64,000 nt of DNA from Spirochaeta sp. UBA5339 (GTDB lineage: Bacteria; Spirochaetota; Spirochaetia; DSM-2461). Below the pieces are notes generated by a model, which saw nothing but the letters and a program-made list of their open reading frames with translations, searched no databases and had not been told where the DNA came from. The stretch's first letter is position 1. The number at the start of each line of letters is the position of its first letter. This document shows positions 24,770 to 32,786 of this stretch, one piece after another. The translations under genes were made by a program, and so were the position numbers. Location of the stretch: the NCBI GenBank assembly GCA_002408085.1, contig DHQL01000018.1, positions 345,535 to 409,534 on the forward strand, in the 5' to 3' direction.

Positions 24770-26365
24770 ATGAATCTGACAGTTCAGGAACTGAAAGCCA
24801 AAGAGAAATGGACAGGGTACACCCTGCCCGAATTCGATATTGAGAAGGTCTGGAAACAGAGCATTGAAACTCCGAAGTGGATTCACTTCGGTGCCGGAAA
24901 CATCTTCCGCGCCTTCGTGGCCCTTCTGCAGCAGCGTCTTCTGAATGAGGGCCTCGCGGACACGGGAATCGCCGTATGCGAAACCTTCGACGGTGAGATT
25001 ATCGAAAAGGCCTACCGCCCCTTCGACAACCTCTCTCTCGCGGTTACCCTGAAAGGCTCAGGGGATATTCAGAAAGAGGTTGTTGCCAGCCTCAGCGAAT
25101 CTCTGATTCCTGCGGAAGACTACACACGGATGAAGAAGATCCTTACTTACGAAGGTCTTCAGATCCTCAGCCTCACCATCACCGAGAAGGGATACGCCCT
25201 GAAGAACGGTGCCGGCGAGTACTTCCCCTGGGTCAAGCCCGACTTCGACAGCTTTGACGCCCAGCCTGTGAGCACCATTGGTATTATCACCAGACTCCTC
25301 CACGAGCGCTTCCTCGCGGGAGCCGCTCCCCTGGCTCTGGTGAGTATGGACAACTGCAGCCACAACGGAACCCTTCTGCAGGGGGCGGTACTTGAGTACG
25401 CCGAGAGCTGGAAGGCTTCCGGCTGGGTGGATCAGGCTTTCGTTGACTACCTGAAGAACGAGGAGAAAATCTCCTTCAACTGGAGCATGATCGACAAGAT
25501 CACTCCCCGCCCCTCGGACCTGGTTCTGGAGAACCTTAAGAAGGACGGCCTTGAGGGAATGGATCTGATCCAGACCTCAAAGAACAGCTTTGTGGCAGGA
25601 TTCGTAAACGCCGAAGAGTCACAGTACCTGGCCATTGAGGACAAGTTCCCTAACGGCAGACCTCCCCTTGAAAAGGCGGGAGTCCTCTTTTCCGACAGAG
25701 AGACCATCGACAGAATCGAAAAGATGAAGGTCTGTACCTGCCTCAACCCCCTTCACACTGTACTGGCTGTCTACGGATGCCTGATGGGTTATGACTCCAT
25801 CTCAGGTGAGATGAAGGACCCCCTTCTGAAAGGGTTTATTGAAAAACTGGGATACGGTGAGGGCATGCCCGTGGTTGTAGATCCCGGTATTATGAATGCA
25901 GAGGATTTTATCAGGGACAGCATAGAAGTGCGCTTCCCCAACCCCTTTGTTCCTGATACCCCCCAGAGAATCGCCACGGACACATCCAAAAAGATCCCCG
26001 TCCGCTTCGGTGAGACCATGAAGGCCTATATTGAGAAGGGAGAGAAGGATCTTTCCTTCCTGAACTACATACCCCTCTTTCTGGCCGGATGGCTCCGCTA
26101 CCTGATGGCAGTGGATGATGAAGGCAAAAGCTTCGAACCCAGTCCCGACCCCAACCTGGAAATGGCTCAGGCCTATGTCAGCTCCTTTGAGCTGGGATAC
26201 ACCGGTGAGGTTCATAATAAGGTAAAGGAACTTCTTTCCAATAAAGAGATTTTCGCAATCGACCTTTATGAGTATAATCTCGGAGAAAAGGTGGAAAACT
26301 ACTTCAGGGAACTGATTGCCGGCCCCGGCGCCGTCAGAAGGACCCTGGAAAAATACATTTCCTGA
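24770..26365 (+). CDS. uxuB: D-fructuronate reductase (mannitol dehydrogenase family)
   Basis: A 531-residue long-chain polyol dehydrogenase. The N-terminal Rossmann region carries FGAGNIFRAF, and the C-terminal mannitol dehydrogenase domain has the catalytic Lys region near SNKEIFAIDLYE. Paired with uxuA it should reduce D-fructuronate to D-mannonate with NADH. The ATG at 24770 is chosen because GGGGGAA stands before it. The GntR gene follows after 13 bp, so all three form one operon. Confidence 0.94.
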   Translation: MNLTVQELKAKEKWTGYTLPEFDIEKVWKQSIETPKWIHFGAGNIFRAFVALLQQRLLNEGLADTGIAVCETFDGEIIEKAYRPFDNLSLAVTLKGSGDIQKEVVASLSESLIPAEDYTRMKKILTYEGLQILSLTITEKGYALKNGAGEYFPWVKPDFDSFDAQPVSTIGIITRLLHERFLAGAAPLALVSMDNCSHNGTLLQGAVLEYAESWKASGWVDQAFVDYLKNEEKISFNWSMIDKITPRPSDLVLENLKKDGLEGMDLIQTSKNSFVAGFVNAEESQYLAIEDKFPNGRPPLEKAGVLFSDRETIDRIEKMKVCTCLNPLHTVLAVYGCLMGYDSISGEMKDPLLKGFIEKLGYGEGMPVVVDPGIMNAEDFIRDSIEVRFPNPFVPDTPQRIATDTSKKIPVRFGETMKAYIEKGEKDLSFLNYIPLFLAGWLRYLMAVDDEGKSFEPSPDPNLEMAQAYVSSFELGYTGEVHNKVKELLSNKEIFAIDLYEYNLGEKVENYFRELIAGPGAVRRTLEKYIS

Positions 26366-26378
26366 CAGGAAGGCAGCT

Positions 26379-27095
26379 ATGCGTAAAAAAGGAGAGGGCA
26401 AACAGAGCACCAGTAATCAGGTTTATGAGATCCTGCGCAGGAATATCATGAATCTGACCCTGGTTCCCGGAACCCCCATGAGTGAAAAGGATATCTCTGA
26501 AAAGATGAAGGTCAGCAGGACTCCCGTCCGCGAGGCCTTTATCCGCCTCTCCAATGAAGCCCTGGTCAGTGTCTTTCCTCAGAAAGGGAGCTTTGTCTCC
26601 CGGATCGATCTGGACAGGGTCAGGGAGGAGCGTTTCCTGAGAGAGTCTCTGGAAACCTCCGTCCTGGCGCAGCTGATCCGGAATCCCGAACCCCTCCCCT
26701 TGAGAGAGGTGAAACAGAACCTTGAGGACCAGGATGCCGCTTTGAACCGCGAGGACAAGGCGGGTTTCCTGGAACTGGATGAGGAGTTTCACGCCCTTCT
26801 CTTTGACCTGGCCGACCAGCCTCTCTGCTTCTCTGTTATGAAGAGTTTCTCAAGTCACTATCGCCGTATCCGCTATCTCTCCATGTCCGTCAGCGGGGTT
26901 TCCCGTTCCAACTATGACCAGCATGTGGAGCTTGTCAGAATGATTGAGGCAAAGGATATAAGCCGGGCGGAATCGGAGATGAAGCACCATCTGGGAAAAC
27001 TGGATGATGAGAAGGAGATCCTCTTGAGACAGTATCCCGATTACTTTATGGAGAGAGAGCTCTCTGTCGATGATCCATTTTCAATAAACAGATAA
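26379..27095 (+). CDS. GntR-family regulator, FCD (FadR) subclass
   Basis: A 238-residue regulator with an N-terminal winged helix (VYEILRRNIMNLTLVPGTPMSE then VSRTPVREAFIRL) and a C-terminal FCD helical domain whose metal/ligand residues lie in DEEFH and the later histidines (HVELV, HHLGKL). UxuR and ExuR belong to this class and sense hexuronates. It probably represses its own operon through the inverted repeat at 23605-23622. The ATG at 26379 follows AGGAAGG; the frame open to 26316 lies inside uxuB. Confidence 0.92.
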   Translation: MRKKGEGKQSTSNQVYEILRRNIMNLTLVPGTPMSEKDISEKMKVSRTPVREAFIRLSNEALVSVFPQKGSFVSRIDLDRVREERFLRESLETSVLAQLIRNPEPLPLREVKQNLEDQDAALNREDKAGFLELDEEFHALLFDLADQPLCFSVMKSFSSHYRRIRYLSMSVSGVSRSNYDQHVELVRMIEAKDISRAESEMKHHLGKLDDEKEILLRQYPDYFMERELSVDDPFSINR

Positions 27096-27103
27096 CCATT
27101 CCA

Positions 27104-27132
27104 TAGCCGGATATTTCATCTGATTCCGGCTA
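27104..27132 (+). terminator. Terminator-like hairpin after the uxu operon
   Basis: TAGCCGGA (27104-27111) and TCCGGCTA (27125-27132) form a perfect 8-bp stem with a 13-nt loop, 9 bases after the GntR stop. A T7 run occurs 20 bases further on (27152-27158). The long gap before the T-run makes it a weak intrinsic terminator. Confidence 0.5.
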
Positions 27133-27170
27133 GAACCCAAAAGCATTTTCCTTTTTTTACATATTACTTC

Positions 27171-27200
27171 TTGATTCTTTGCCTCATTACACTCGATAAT
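27171..27200 (+). promoter_or_regulatory. Putative cysM operon promoter
   Basis: TTGATT (27171-27176) and GATAAT (27195-27200) are 18 bp apart in an AT-rich stretch. The 68-base leader includes a 10-bp palindrome TTACTAGTAA. GGAGGGA lies directly before the ATG at 27268. Confidence 0.45.
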
Positions 27201-27267
27201 ACTACTATTACTATATACTTACTAGTAATTAAACTGGCACGATGGACAGTGATAAATGGAGGGAGTT

Positions 27268-28167
27268 ATGAAGTACGAGGACATTGCAAAACTGATTGGC
27301 GGTACACCTCTTGTTCGTCTGAACAGTATCTACTCCGGAGAGAACAGGATCTATCTTAAGCTTGAAGGGCAGAATCCGGGAGGCTCCGTAAAAGACCGCC
27401 CTGCCCTCCAGATGATAAGAGATGCCGAGTCCCGGGGTGATATAAAACCCGGAGATACTCTGATTGAAGCGACCAGCGGCAATACGGGCATCGCTCTGGC
27501 CATGGTTGCCGGACTCAGGGGTATGAAAATGATCCTGATCATGCCCGAGCATATGAGCCGTGAGAGAGTGGATACCATGAAGGCCTACGGTGCGGAAATA
27601 GTTCTGACATCCCGTGACAAAGGTATGGAGGGAGCCATCGACAGGGCCAGGGAGATGGAAAATGCCGGTGAGGGGATTATTCTCAACCAGTTTGCCAACC
27701 CTTCCAACCCCCTTGCCCACTACCTGAGTACAGGTCCGGAAATATGGAATGATACAGAAGGGACCGTAACCCATTTTGTTGCTTCCACCGGTTCTACAGG
27801 AACAATTATGGGTGTATCCCGGTTTCTGAAAGAGAAAAACCGGGACATTGAGATTGTAGCCGCCCGTCCCGACTTCAGAGGCGGAATTCCGGGTATTCGT
27901 GCATGGTCTGAGGCCTATCTGCCTGCTATTTTTGAGGAAGAGAGGATTGATCGGAAGATTGAAGTATCCCGGGCTGATGCTGTAATGACCATGAAGAGGC
28001 TTGCCTCGGAAGAGGGCATATTCAGCGGGATATCAAGCGGAGGGAATGTCTTCACCGCTCTGCAGGTAGCACATGAGCTGGATGAAAGTGGTGTGAAAGA
28101 TGCCGTTATAGTAACAGTCCAGTGCGACCGGGGTGATCGCTATCTGACCACTGGAGTCTACGGCTGA
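27268..28167 (+). CDS. cysM: Cysteine synthase B (O-acetylserine sulfhydrylase)
   Basis: A 299-residue fold-type II PLP enzyme that makes L-cysteine from O-acetylserine and sulfide or thiosulfate. The PLP lysine is in PGGSVKDRPA (near 38-47), the substrate loop in EATSGNTGIAL, and the phosphate-binding Gly-rich loop in ASTGSTGTIMG. The KDRPA form and the length match CysM rather than CysK. The ATG at 27268 follows GGAGGGA; the in-frame ATG at 27256 overlaps that site. First gene of a sulfur operon with osmC-like and metZ. Confidence 0.93.
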   Translation: MKYEDIAKLIGGTPLVRLNSIYSGENRIYLKLEGQNPGGSVKDRPALQMIRDAESRGDIKPGDTLIEATSGNTGIALAMVAGLRGMKMILIMPEHMSRERVDTMKAYGAEIVLTSRDKGMEGAIDRAREMENAGEGIILNQFANPSNPLAHYLSTGPEIWNDTEGTVTHFVASTGSTGTIMGVSRFLKEKNRDIEIVAARPDFRGGIPGIRAWSEAYLPAIFEEERIDRKIEVSRADAVMTMKRLASEEGIFSGISSGGNVFTALQVAHELDESGVKDAVIVTVQCDRGDRYLTTGVYG

Positions 28168-28195
28168 ACCCAGGTCAGCCGGTAAGGAGGAAAAA

Positions 28196-28639
28196 ATGAA
28201 AATTACATTGAAACGAAAAAATGAAGCAGTCCTTTTCACTGCGGCCAATTCAGAGGGGAATGAAGTTATGATTGACGGCTCACCAACCATAGGAGGTGTC
28301 AATGGGGGATTCAGACCCATGGAACTCCTCCTGGCGGCAGCCGCCTCCTGCTCGGTTATGGACATTGTCAGCATATTGAAGAAGCAGCGCCAGAACCTGG
28401 TACATATTGAGATAGATTCAGAGGGAGACCGTTCTGAAGAGGGTGATTTAAAACCCTTTACCTCGATTCATCTTCACTACCGGATCTACGGGGATGTAAA
28501 AGAGTCCCGGGCAGAGAAAGCCGTGAGCCTTTCCGTTGAAAAGTACTGCTCTGTGATTGCATCCCTGGGCAGCTCTGTAAAGGTCAGCAGCAGCTTTGAG
28601 ATTCTGCCCGCTGAAGCAGCCAGGAGGGATAATGAGTAA
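28196..28639 (+). CDS. OsmC-family protein
   Basis: A 147-residue OsmC/YhfA-type protein. The two redox cysteines are in AAASCSVMD (near 58) and VEKYCSVI (near 121), as in organic-hydroperoxide reductases. GGAGG precedes the ATG. It sits between cysM and metZ and overlaps metZ by 8 bases, so it is made together with sulfur-assimilation enzymes. A thiol-protecting or sulfur-handling role is inferred from this position; the YhfA branch has no settled function. Confidence 0.9.
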   Translation: MKITLKRKNEAVLFTAANSEGNEVMIDGSPTIGGVNGGFRPMELLLAAAASCSVMDIVSILKKQRQNLVHIEIDSEGDRSEEGDLKPFTSIHLHYRIYGDVKESRAEKAVSLSVEKYCSVIASLGSSVKVSSSFEILPAEAARRDNE

Positions 28640-29816
28640 GAAAGATAATATCCCAAGAGAATACAGGGGAGACACGGCGGCTATCAGAGCCCAGATGAAG
28701 AGAAGCGGGCACAGGGAACACTCCCAGCCGGTCTACCTGACCTCCAGCTTTGTCTTCGAATCTGCTGAGCAGGCCAGAGACACCTTTACGGGAGAGCTTG
28801 AGGGTCAGATCTACTCCAGATACAACAACCCGGGCACCGACGAGTTTATTGAGAAACTCTGTCTACTGGAGGGAACTGAGGACGGACTGTCCACCTCATC
28901 GGGAATGGCCGCCATCTTCGGTGCCCTGGCGTCCCTTCTCCGCTCGGGAGATCATATAGTGGCCTCACGCTCCATCTTCGGCTCCACCCTTCAGATTATC
29001 AGTAATATACTCCCCCGCTGGGGTATAAGCTTCAGCTATGTGGATTCCCGGGACTTCAGACAGTGGGAAGAGGCTCTTCGCCCGGAAACAAAGATGGTAT
29101 TTCTGGAAACTCCTTCTAATCCCTGCCTTGATATAATTGATCTCGAGAAACTCTCGGAGCTGACAAAGACCAGGGGAATCATATTGGCTGTAGACAATAC
29201 CTTTGCAACCCCCGTCCTTCAGAATCCCGCCCGTCTGGGAGCAGACCTTGTCATTCATTCGGCCACAAAATTCATTGACGGTCAGGGACGGGTTCTGGGA
29301 GGTGCCATCCTGGGACCGGAAAATCTGATTGAGGAGGCCCGTTTTTTTACAAGGCAGACAGGTCCCGCCCTCTCCCCCTTTAACGGCTGGGTACTCTCGA
29401 AAAGTCTGGAAACCCTCTCTCTGAGGATGGACCGGCACTGCAGCTCTGCACGGACTGTTGCAGATCATCTGGAATCCCGGAGAAAGATAAATTATGTTCT
29501 CTACCCGGAGCTGGACAGCCACTTCAACAGAGAGATTGCGGAAAAGCAGATGAAGAAGGGAGGCGGACTTGTTTCCTTTGAGGTCCCCGGGGGCAGCAGA
29601 GGAGCCATGGACTTTCTGAACCGTCTGAAGATGATCTCCATCAGCTCCAATCTGGGAGACTCCCGTTCCATCGCCACCCATCCGGCAACAACCACCCATG
29701 CCCGGCTGACAGAAGAAGAGAGGGCAGCCGTAGGGGTGACCCCGGGTCTGATCCGGCTCTCTGTCGGACTGGAAGAGATTGAGGATATTCTGGAGGACAT
29801 TGATCAGGCCCTGTGA
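28632..29816 (+). CDS. metZ: O-succinylhomoserine (or O-acetylhomoserine) sulfhydrylase
   Basis: A 394-residue Cys/Met-metabolism PLP enzyme. The PLP lysine is in HSATKFIDGQGRVLGG; the GQGRVLGG extension is typical of MetZ. SRYNNPG, STSSGMAAIFGALA and the C-terminal SIATHPATTTHA are all present. It makes homocysteine directly from an activated homoserine and sulfide. Choice of succinyl or acetyl substrate is not certain from sequence. The ATG at 28632 follows AGGAGGGA. Last gene of the cysM operon. Confidence 0.92.
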   Translation: MSKKDNIPREYRGDTAAIRAQMKRSGHREHSQPVYLTSSFVFESAEQARDTFTGELEGQIYSRYNNPGTDEFIEKLCLLEGTEDGLSTSSGMAAIFGALASLLRSGDHIVASRSIFGSTLQIISNILPRWGISFSYVDSRDFRQWEEALRPETKMVFLETPSNPCLDIIDLEKLSELTKTRGIILAVDNTFATPVLQNPARLGADLVIHSATKFIDGQGRVLGGAILGPENLIEEARFFTRQTGPALSPFNGWVLSKSLETLSLRMDRHCSSARTVADHLESRRKINYVLYPELDSHFNREIAEKQMKKGGGLVSFEVPGGSRGAMDFLNRLKMISISSNLGDSRSIATHPATTTHARLTEEERAAVGVTPGLIRLSVGLEEIEDILEDIDQAL

Positions 29817-29850
29817 TCTTCTTTAAATTCTACTGATAAGTCCGATGTGC

Positions 29851-29869
29851 TATAATCCTCATCGTAATG
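29851..29869 (+). promoter_or_regulatory. Consensus -10 element 10 bases before a start codon
   Basis: A perfect TATAAT (29851-29856) stands 10 bases before the ATG of the WYL regulator, with no Shine-Dalgarno sequence between. A -35 is weak. The message would be nearly leaderless. Confidence 0.45.
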
Positions 29870-30802
29870 AAGATTGACCGCCTCCTCTCCATCATCGTCT
29901 ATCTCCTGAACCACGAACTGGTCAGCGCCAGAAAACTGGCGGAGCGCTTTGGTGTCAGTACCCGCACCATTATCCGGGATATGGAGACCATCGATCTTGC
30001 GGGAATACCGGTAATCAGTGTCCAGGGTCCCGATGGCGGCTACGGCATAGCCGGCAGCTATAAGATGGACCGGCAGCTGATGAGCGGCGACGACCTCTGC
30101 CATATTGTGACGGCCCTGCAGAGCCTTTCCGACTCCATGGGAGACAGGGAGATGGACGGAACCCTTGAGAAGATGAAGGGACTCCTGCCGTCCCGGGAGA
30201 GCGATCTGCTGGATCAGCGCAGTGAAAGAATCAGCATTGACTTATCCCTTCTTGGAGGAGATCCCCGGCAGAAGGAGACCTTCCGCCTTATCAGGGATGC
30301 CCTTGATGCAAACCGCCTTCTCAAAATCAGCTATACAAGCAATAAGCTGGAAAACACCAGCCGGATCGTGGAGCCCCTGACCGTCGCCTTCAAGTGGCGG
30401 TCCTGGTACCTCTACGGCTGGTGCCGGCAGCGGGAGGACTACCGCCTCTTCCGTCTCTCCAGGATCAAGGAGGCGGAGATCCTTCCGGAACGGTTCCGCC
30501 GCCGTGAAAAGAGCTTCGGTGAGTTTATTGAGGGCTATGAAAAGGAGCAGGGCATTCCGGTATGTGAAGTGATCCTTGAGTTTTCAAAGGAGATCAGGGC
30601 CCTGGTGGAGGAGTACTACAGCCCCGAAGAGTACCGGGAGGGTGCAGAGGGCAGCCTGATCACGACGGTCAGAATGCCCGAGGATGGCTGGCTCTACGGC
30701 TTTATCCTCTCCTACGGCCCCCATGTCACCGTCCTTGAGCCGGAACATATCCGCATAAAACTGGCCTCCATGGCCCGACAGATATCAATCAAATATAAGT
30801 AG
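29867..30802 (+). CDS. WYL-domain transcriptional regulator (YafY type)
   Basis: A 311-residue regulator with a DeoR-like winged helix (residues 1-60: SIIVYLLNHELVSARKLAERF, then VSTRTIIRDMETI), a WYL ligand-binding domain near 140-215 (RSWYLYGWC and YRLFRLSRI) and a WCX C-terminal extension. WYL domains often sense nucleotides or nucleic acids. Its target is unknown. It is followed 13 bp later by the LprI-like gene. Confidence 0.92.
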   Translation: MKIDRLLSIIVYLLNHELVSARKLAERFGVSTRTIIRDMETIDLAGIPVISVQGPDGGYGIAGSYKMDRQLMSGDDLCHIVTALQSLSDSMGDREMDGTLEKMKGLLPSRESDLLDQRSERISIDLSLLGGDPRQKETFRLIRDALDANRLLKISYTSNKLENTSRIVEPLTVAFKWRSWYLYGWCRQREDYRLFRLSRIKEAEILPERFRRREKSFGEFIEGYEKEQGIPVCEVILEFSKEIRALVEEYYSPEEYREGAEGSLITTVRMPEDGWLYGFILSYGPHVTVLEPEHIRIKLASMARQISIKYK

Positions 30803-30815
30803 AAGAGGATCAGAA

Positions 30816-31286
30816 ATGAGACATTACACATTGATTTTTATAGTTGCCGTTTTTTGTGCTTCAGGGTTATTTGCTGAGAATCCCGAGTCTTTATCATTCA
30901 ATCATGAAGTTCTCATCGGCCCCACTCAAATGGATCTTAATTATCAGGCAAAAAAGGAATATTTACGTGCCGATGAAAAATTAAATGAATACTACGGTTT
31001 AATTAACGAGCTATATTCTGGAAATCCGGTTTTTCTTGAGAAACTTCAAAAGGCCCAAAGATTATGGATTCAATTCAGGGATGCTGAAATCGAGTCTATC
31101 TTCCCGGAGATTGTCAGTGGTCAGAATATCTACGGCAGCTCATATCCAATGTGTTATTTCATTGAGCTTTCCAATATCACATGGAAACGTGTGATTGAAC
31201 TGAAAAGTTTTATTTCCCGAACTGACGGTGATGTATGCAATGGAGTCCGAGGGATATACAACATTGAAGATCTCATTCTTCAATAA
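30816..31286 (+). CDS. LprI/DUF1311-like secreted protein
   Basis: A 156-residue exported protein. A signal peptide (residues 1-20, ending GLFA) precedes a helical DUF1311-like domain: LNYQAKKEYLRADEKLNEYY (40-59), LQKAQRLWIQFRDAEIE and a C-terminal Cys pair (Cys109, Cys138) that could form a disulfide. Some relatives inhibit lysozyme. The gene is visibly richer in A and T than its neighbours, which may mark recent acquisition. GAGGA precedes the start. Function here is not established. Confidence 0.75.
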   Translation: MRHYTLIFIVAVFCASGLFAENPESLSFNHEVLIGPTQMDLNYQAKKEYLRADEKLNEYYGLINELYSGNPVFLEKLQKAQRLWIQFRDAEIESIFPEIVSGQNIYGSSYPMCYFIELSNITWKRVIELKSFISRTDGDVCNGVRGIYNIEDLILQ

Positions 31287-31320
31287 GTATTTCTAGCAAT
31301 TATTCTTTTTTTCCTGAACC

Positions 31321-31338
31321 ATGACATACAGCTGTCAT
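31321..31338. promoter_or_regulatory. Inverted repeat upstream of the GyrI-like gene
   Basis: ATGACA (31321-31326) and TGTCAT (31333-31338) form a perfect 6-6-6 inverted repeat. A TACAAT -10-like element follows at 31352-31357. A second repeat, GGCCCG and CGGGCC, lies in the leader before the start at 31457. Likely operator and leader structure; regulator unknown. Confidence 0.35.
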
Positions 31339-31456
31339 ATACCTCCTTCTACAATGCAGATAAAGAGCGGCGGAATCCGGTCTGGCAAGACTACGCAAGC
31401 ATCCGGCCCGCTGCAGAAACCGGGCCTTCCAGTGCCCAAAACTGAAGGAGATAAGT

Positions 31457-31903
31457 ATGGAAATCAAGGAAGTAAAGCAGCAGAACACCCTGCAGGTAAG
31501 ACAGACAACACCTGTCTCAAAACTGTCGGAGCTCATGGGTTCAGTCTACCCGGAAATTGCGGCCTATGTGGCAAAAAAGGGCATCACCCTGGCGGGTCCT
31601 CCCTACGCCATGTACTACAACATGGATATGGAGGCCCTTGATGTGGAGGTCGGTTTTCCCATAGCCTCCGCCGATTCCGGAGAGGGACGTCTGAAGCCGG
31701 GAACCCTGCCGGCAGGAAGAATCGCTTCAGGCCTTCACACCGGGAGCTATGAGAGCATCGGGGACAGCTACAACGCCCTGACCGCCTATGTGCAGGAGCA
31801 GAAGCTCGAACCCACCGGCCTCTGCTATGAGTTCTATCTCAATGATCCCGGCGAGGTAAAACCCGAGGAGCTGCAGACTCAGATCTGTTTTGTTCTGAAA
31901 TAA
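31457..31903 (+). CDS. Stand-alone GyrI-like effector-binding domain protein
   Basis: A 148-residue GyrI/AraC effector-binding fold without a DNA-binding domain. It has the typical pattern VEVGFPIA then LPAGRIASGLHTGSYESI and YEFYLNDPGEVKPEELQTQI. Such proteins bind or hydrolyse small lipophilic or cationic molecules (SbmC, CyclA-type) or act as sensors. GAAGGAG precedes the ATG. It has no clear functional partner nearby. Confidence 0.88.
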   Translation: MEIKEVKQQNTLQVRQTTPVSKLSELMGSVYPEIAAYVAKKGITLAGPPYAMYYNMDMEALDVEVGFPIASADSGEGRLKPGTLPAGRIASGLHTGSYESIGDSYNALTAYVQEQKLEPTGLCYEFYLNDPGEVKPEELQTQICFVLK

Positions 31904-31910
31904 TATATCC

Positions 31911-31938
31911 GTCAGCCCGGGTTCAGTTCCGGGTTGAC
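31911..31938 (+). terminator. Terminator-like stem-loop
   Basis: GTCAGCCCGG (31911-31920) pairs with CCGGGTTGAC (31929-31938), 9 Watson-Crick pairs and one wobble, with an 8-nt loop, 7 bases after the GyrI-like stop. No T-tract. Further on, TTAAC-N7-GTTAA occurs near 31965-31981 before the methyltransferase gene. Confidence 0.45.
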
Positions 31939-32053
31939 TTGGTCATTCCCGATATATTACTCTTAACCTTTAAAGTTAACCCGCATTCACCATATACCGT
32001 AACCCTGCCCTTTCAGGACCCGTTAAAGAAAACTTGACTAACAGGAGGCCCTT

Positions 32054-32671
32054 ATGCCAAAGGGAGTGAAAGAATCATGGGACAGAATGTCCGCCTACTA
32101 TGACCCCTTCACAAAGAAATACACCAGAATCTACACAGCAATTGTGGAGGATATGAAAACCAGGATGGACCCGGAAAAGAAGCTTCTGGAAATCGGTACC
32201 GCCACAGGCATCCTTTCCCTGATGCTTGCGGATCATATGAGGGAGATCAGGGCAGTGGACTACTCCGATAAAATGATTTACATCGCCAGAGAGAAGGCAG
32301 TCAAAGAGCAGAAATCCAATATTTCATTTGAAGTGGAAGATGTTTTCTCACTGCCCTATGAAGAGGGCAGCTTCGATTATATACTCATCGCCAATGTGCT
32401 GCATATCATACCGGAGCCCGTCAGGGCTCTGAAAGAAATGTCAAGGGTATTGAAACCCGGAGGAATCCTTTTCGCCCCCACCTTTACCCATAAGGAGAGC
32501 AGAAAAGCGGCGTTTTTTTCCTTTTTTGCCGGTTTTATTGGATTCAAGGCCTACAGCAAATGGACTCCTGAAGGATACGGGTCTTTTCTTGAAGAAAACG
32601 GCTTCCATATTCTTCACCGCCAGGTTTTCAATTCTTCTTTCCCTGAAGCCTATATGGTATGCACAAAATAA
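32054..32671 (+). CDS. Class I SAM-dependent methyltransferase
   Basis: A 205-residue methyltransferase of the UbiE/Methyltransf_11 type. Motif I is LLEIGTATGILSL (near 39-51), the acidic loop AVDYSD (near 64-69), then VEDVFSLPYEEGSFDYILIANVLHII and LKPGGILFAPTF. AGGAGG precedes the ATG. The substrate is unknown; this group methylates small molecules, quinones or lipids. It stands alone between the GyrI-like gene and speA. Confidence 0.9.
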   Translation: MPKGVKESWDRMSAYYDPFTKKYTRIYTAIVEDMKTRMDPEKKLLEIGTATGILSLMLADHMREIRAVDYSDKMIYIAREKAVKEQKSNISFEVEDVFSLPYEEGSFDYILIANVLHIIPEPVRALKEMSRVLKPGGILFAPTFTHKESRKAAFFSFFAGFIGFKAYSKWTPEGYGSFLEENGFHILHRQVFNSSFPEAYMVCTK

Positions 32672-32744
32672 TTCAATTTATTCTCCTTAACGTATTGACT
32701 TATATTTCTAATTACTCCATCTATTGCTAGACTGTAAAATGGCT

Positions 32745-32762
32745 CCGGAACGACCGTTCCGG
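32745..32762 (+). other. Leader hairpin before speA
   Basis: CCGGAAC (32745-32751), loop GACC, GTTCCGG (32756-32762): a very stable 7-bp hairpin ending 8 bases before the speA Shine-Dalgarno site (32771-32775). A TTGACT -35-like element is at 32695-32700. The hairpin may tune translation of the polyamine operon. Confidence 0.4.
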
Positions 32763-32786
32763 CCCCTTCAGGAGGTTGTGAAATAT

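Noticed and set aside
31340..31456. Possible c-di-GMP (GEMM) riboswitch in the leader of the GyrI-like gene
   Set aside because: Fragments such as ACGCAAGC and CCGGCC recall GEMM-I, but the conserved GCAAACC region and the tetraloop hairpin are missing.
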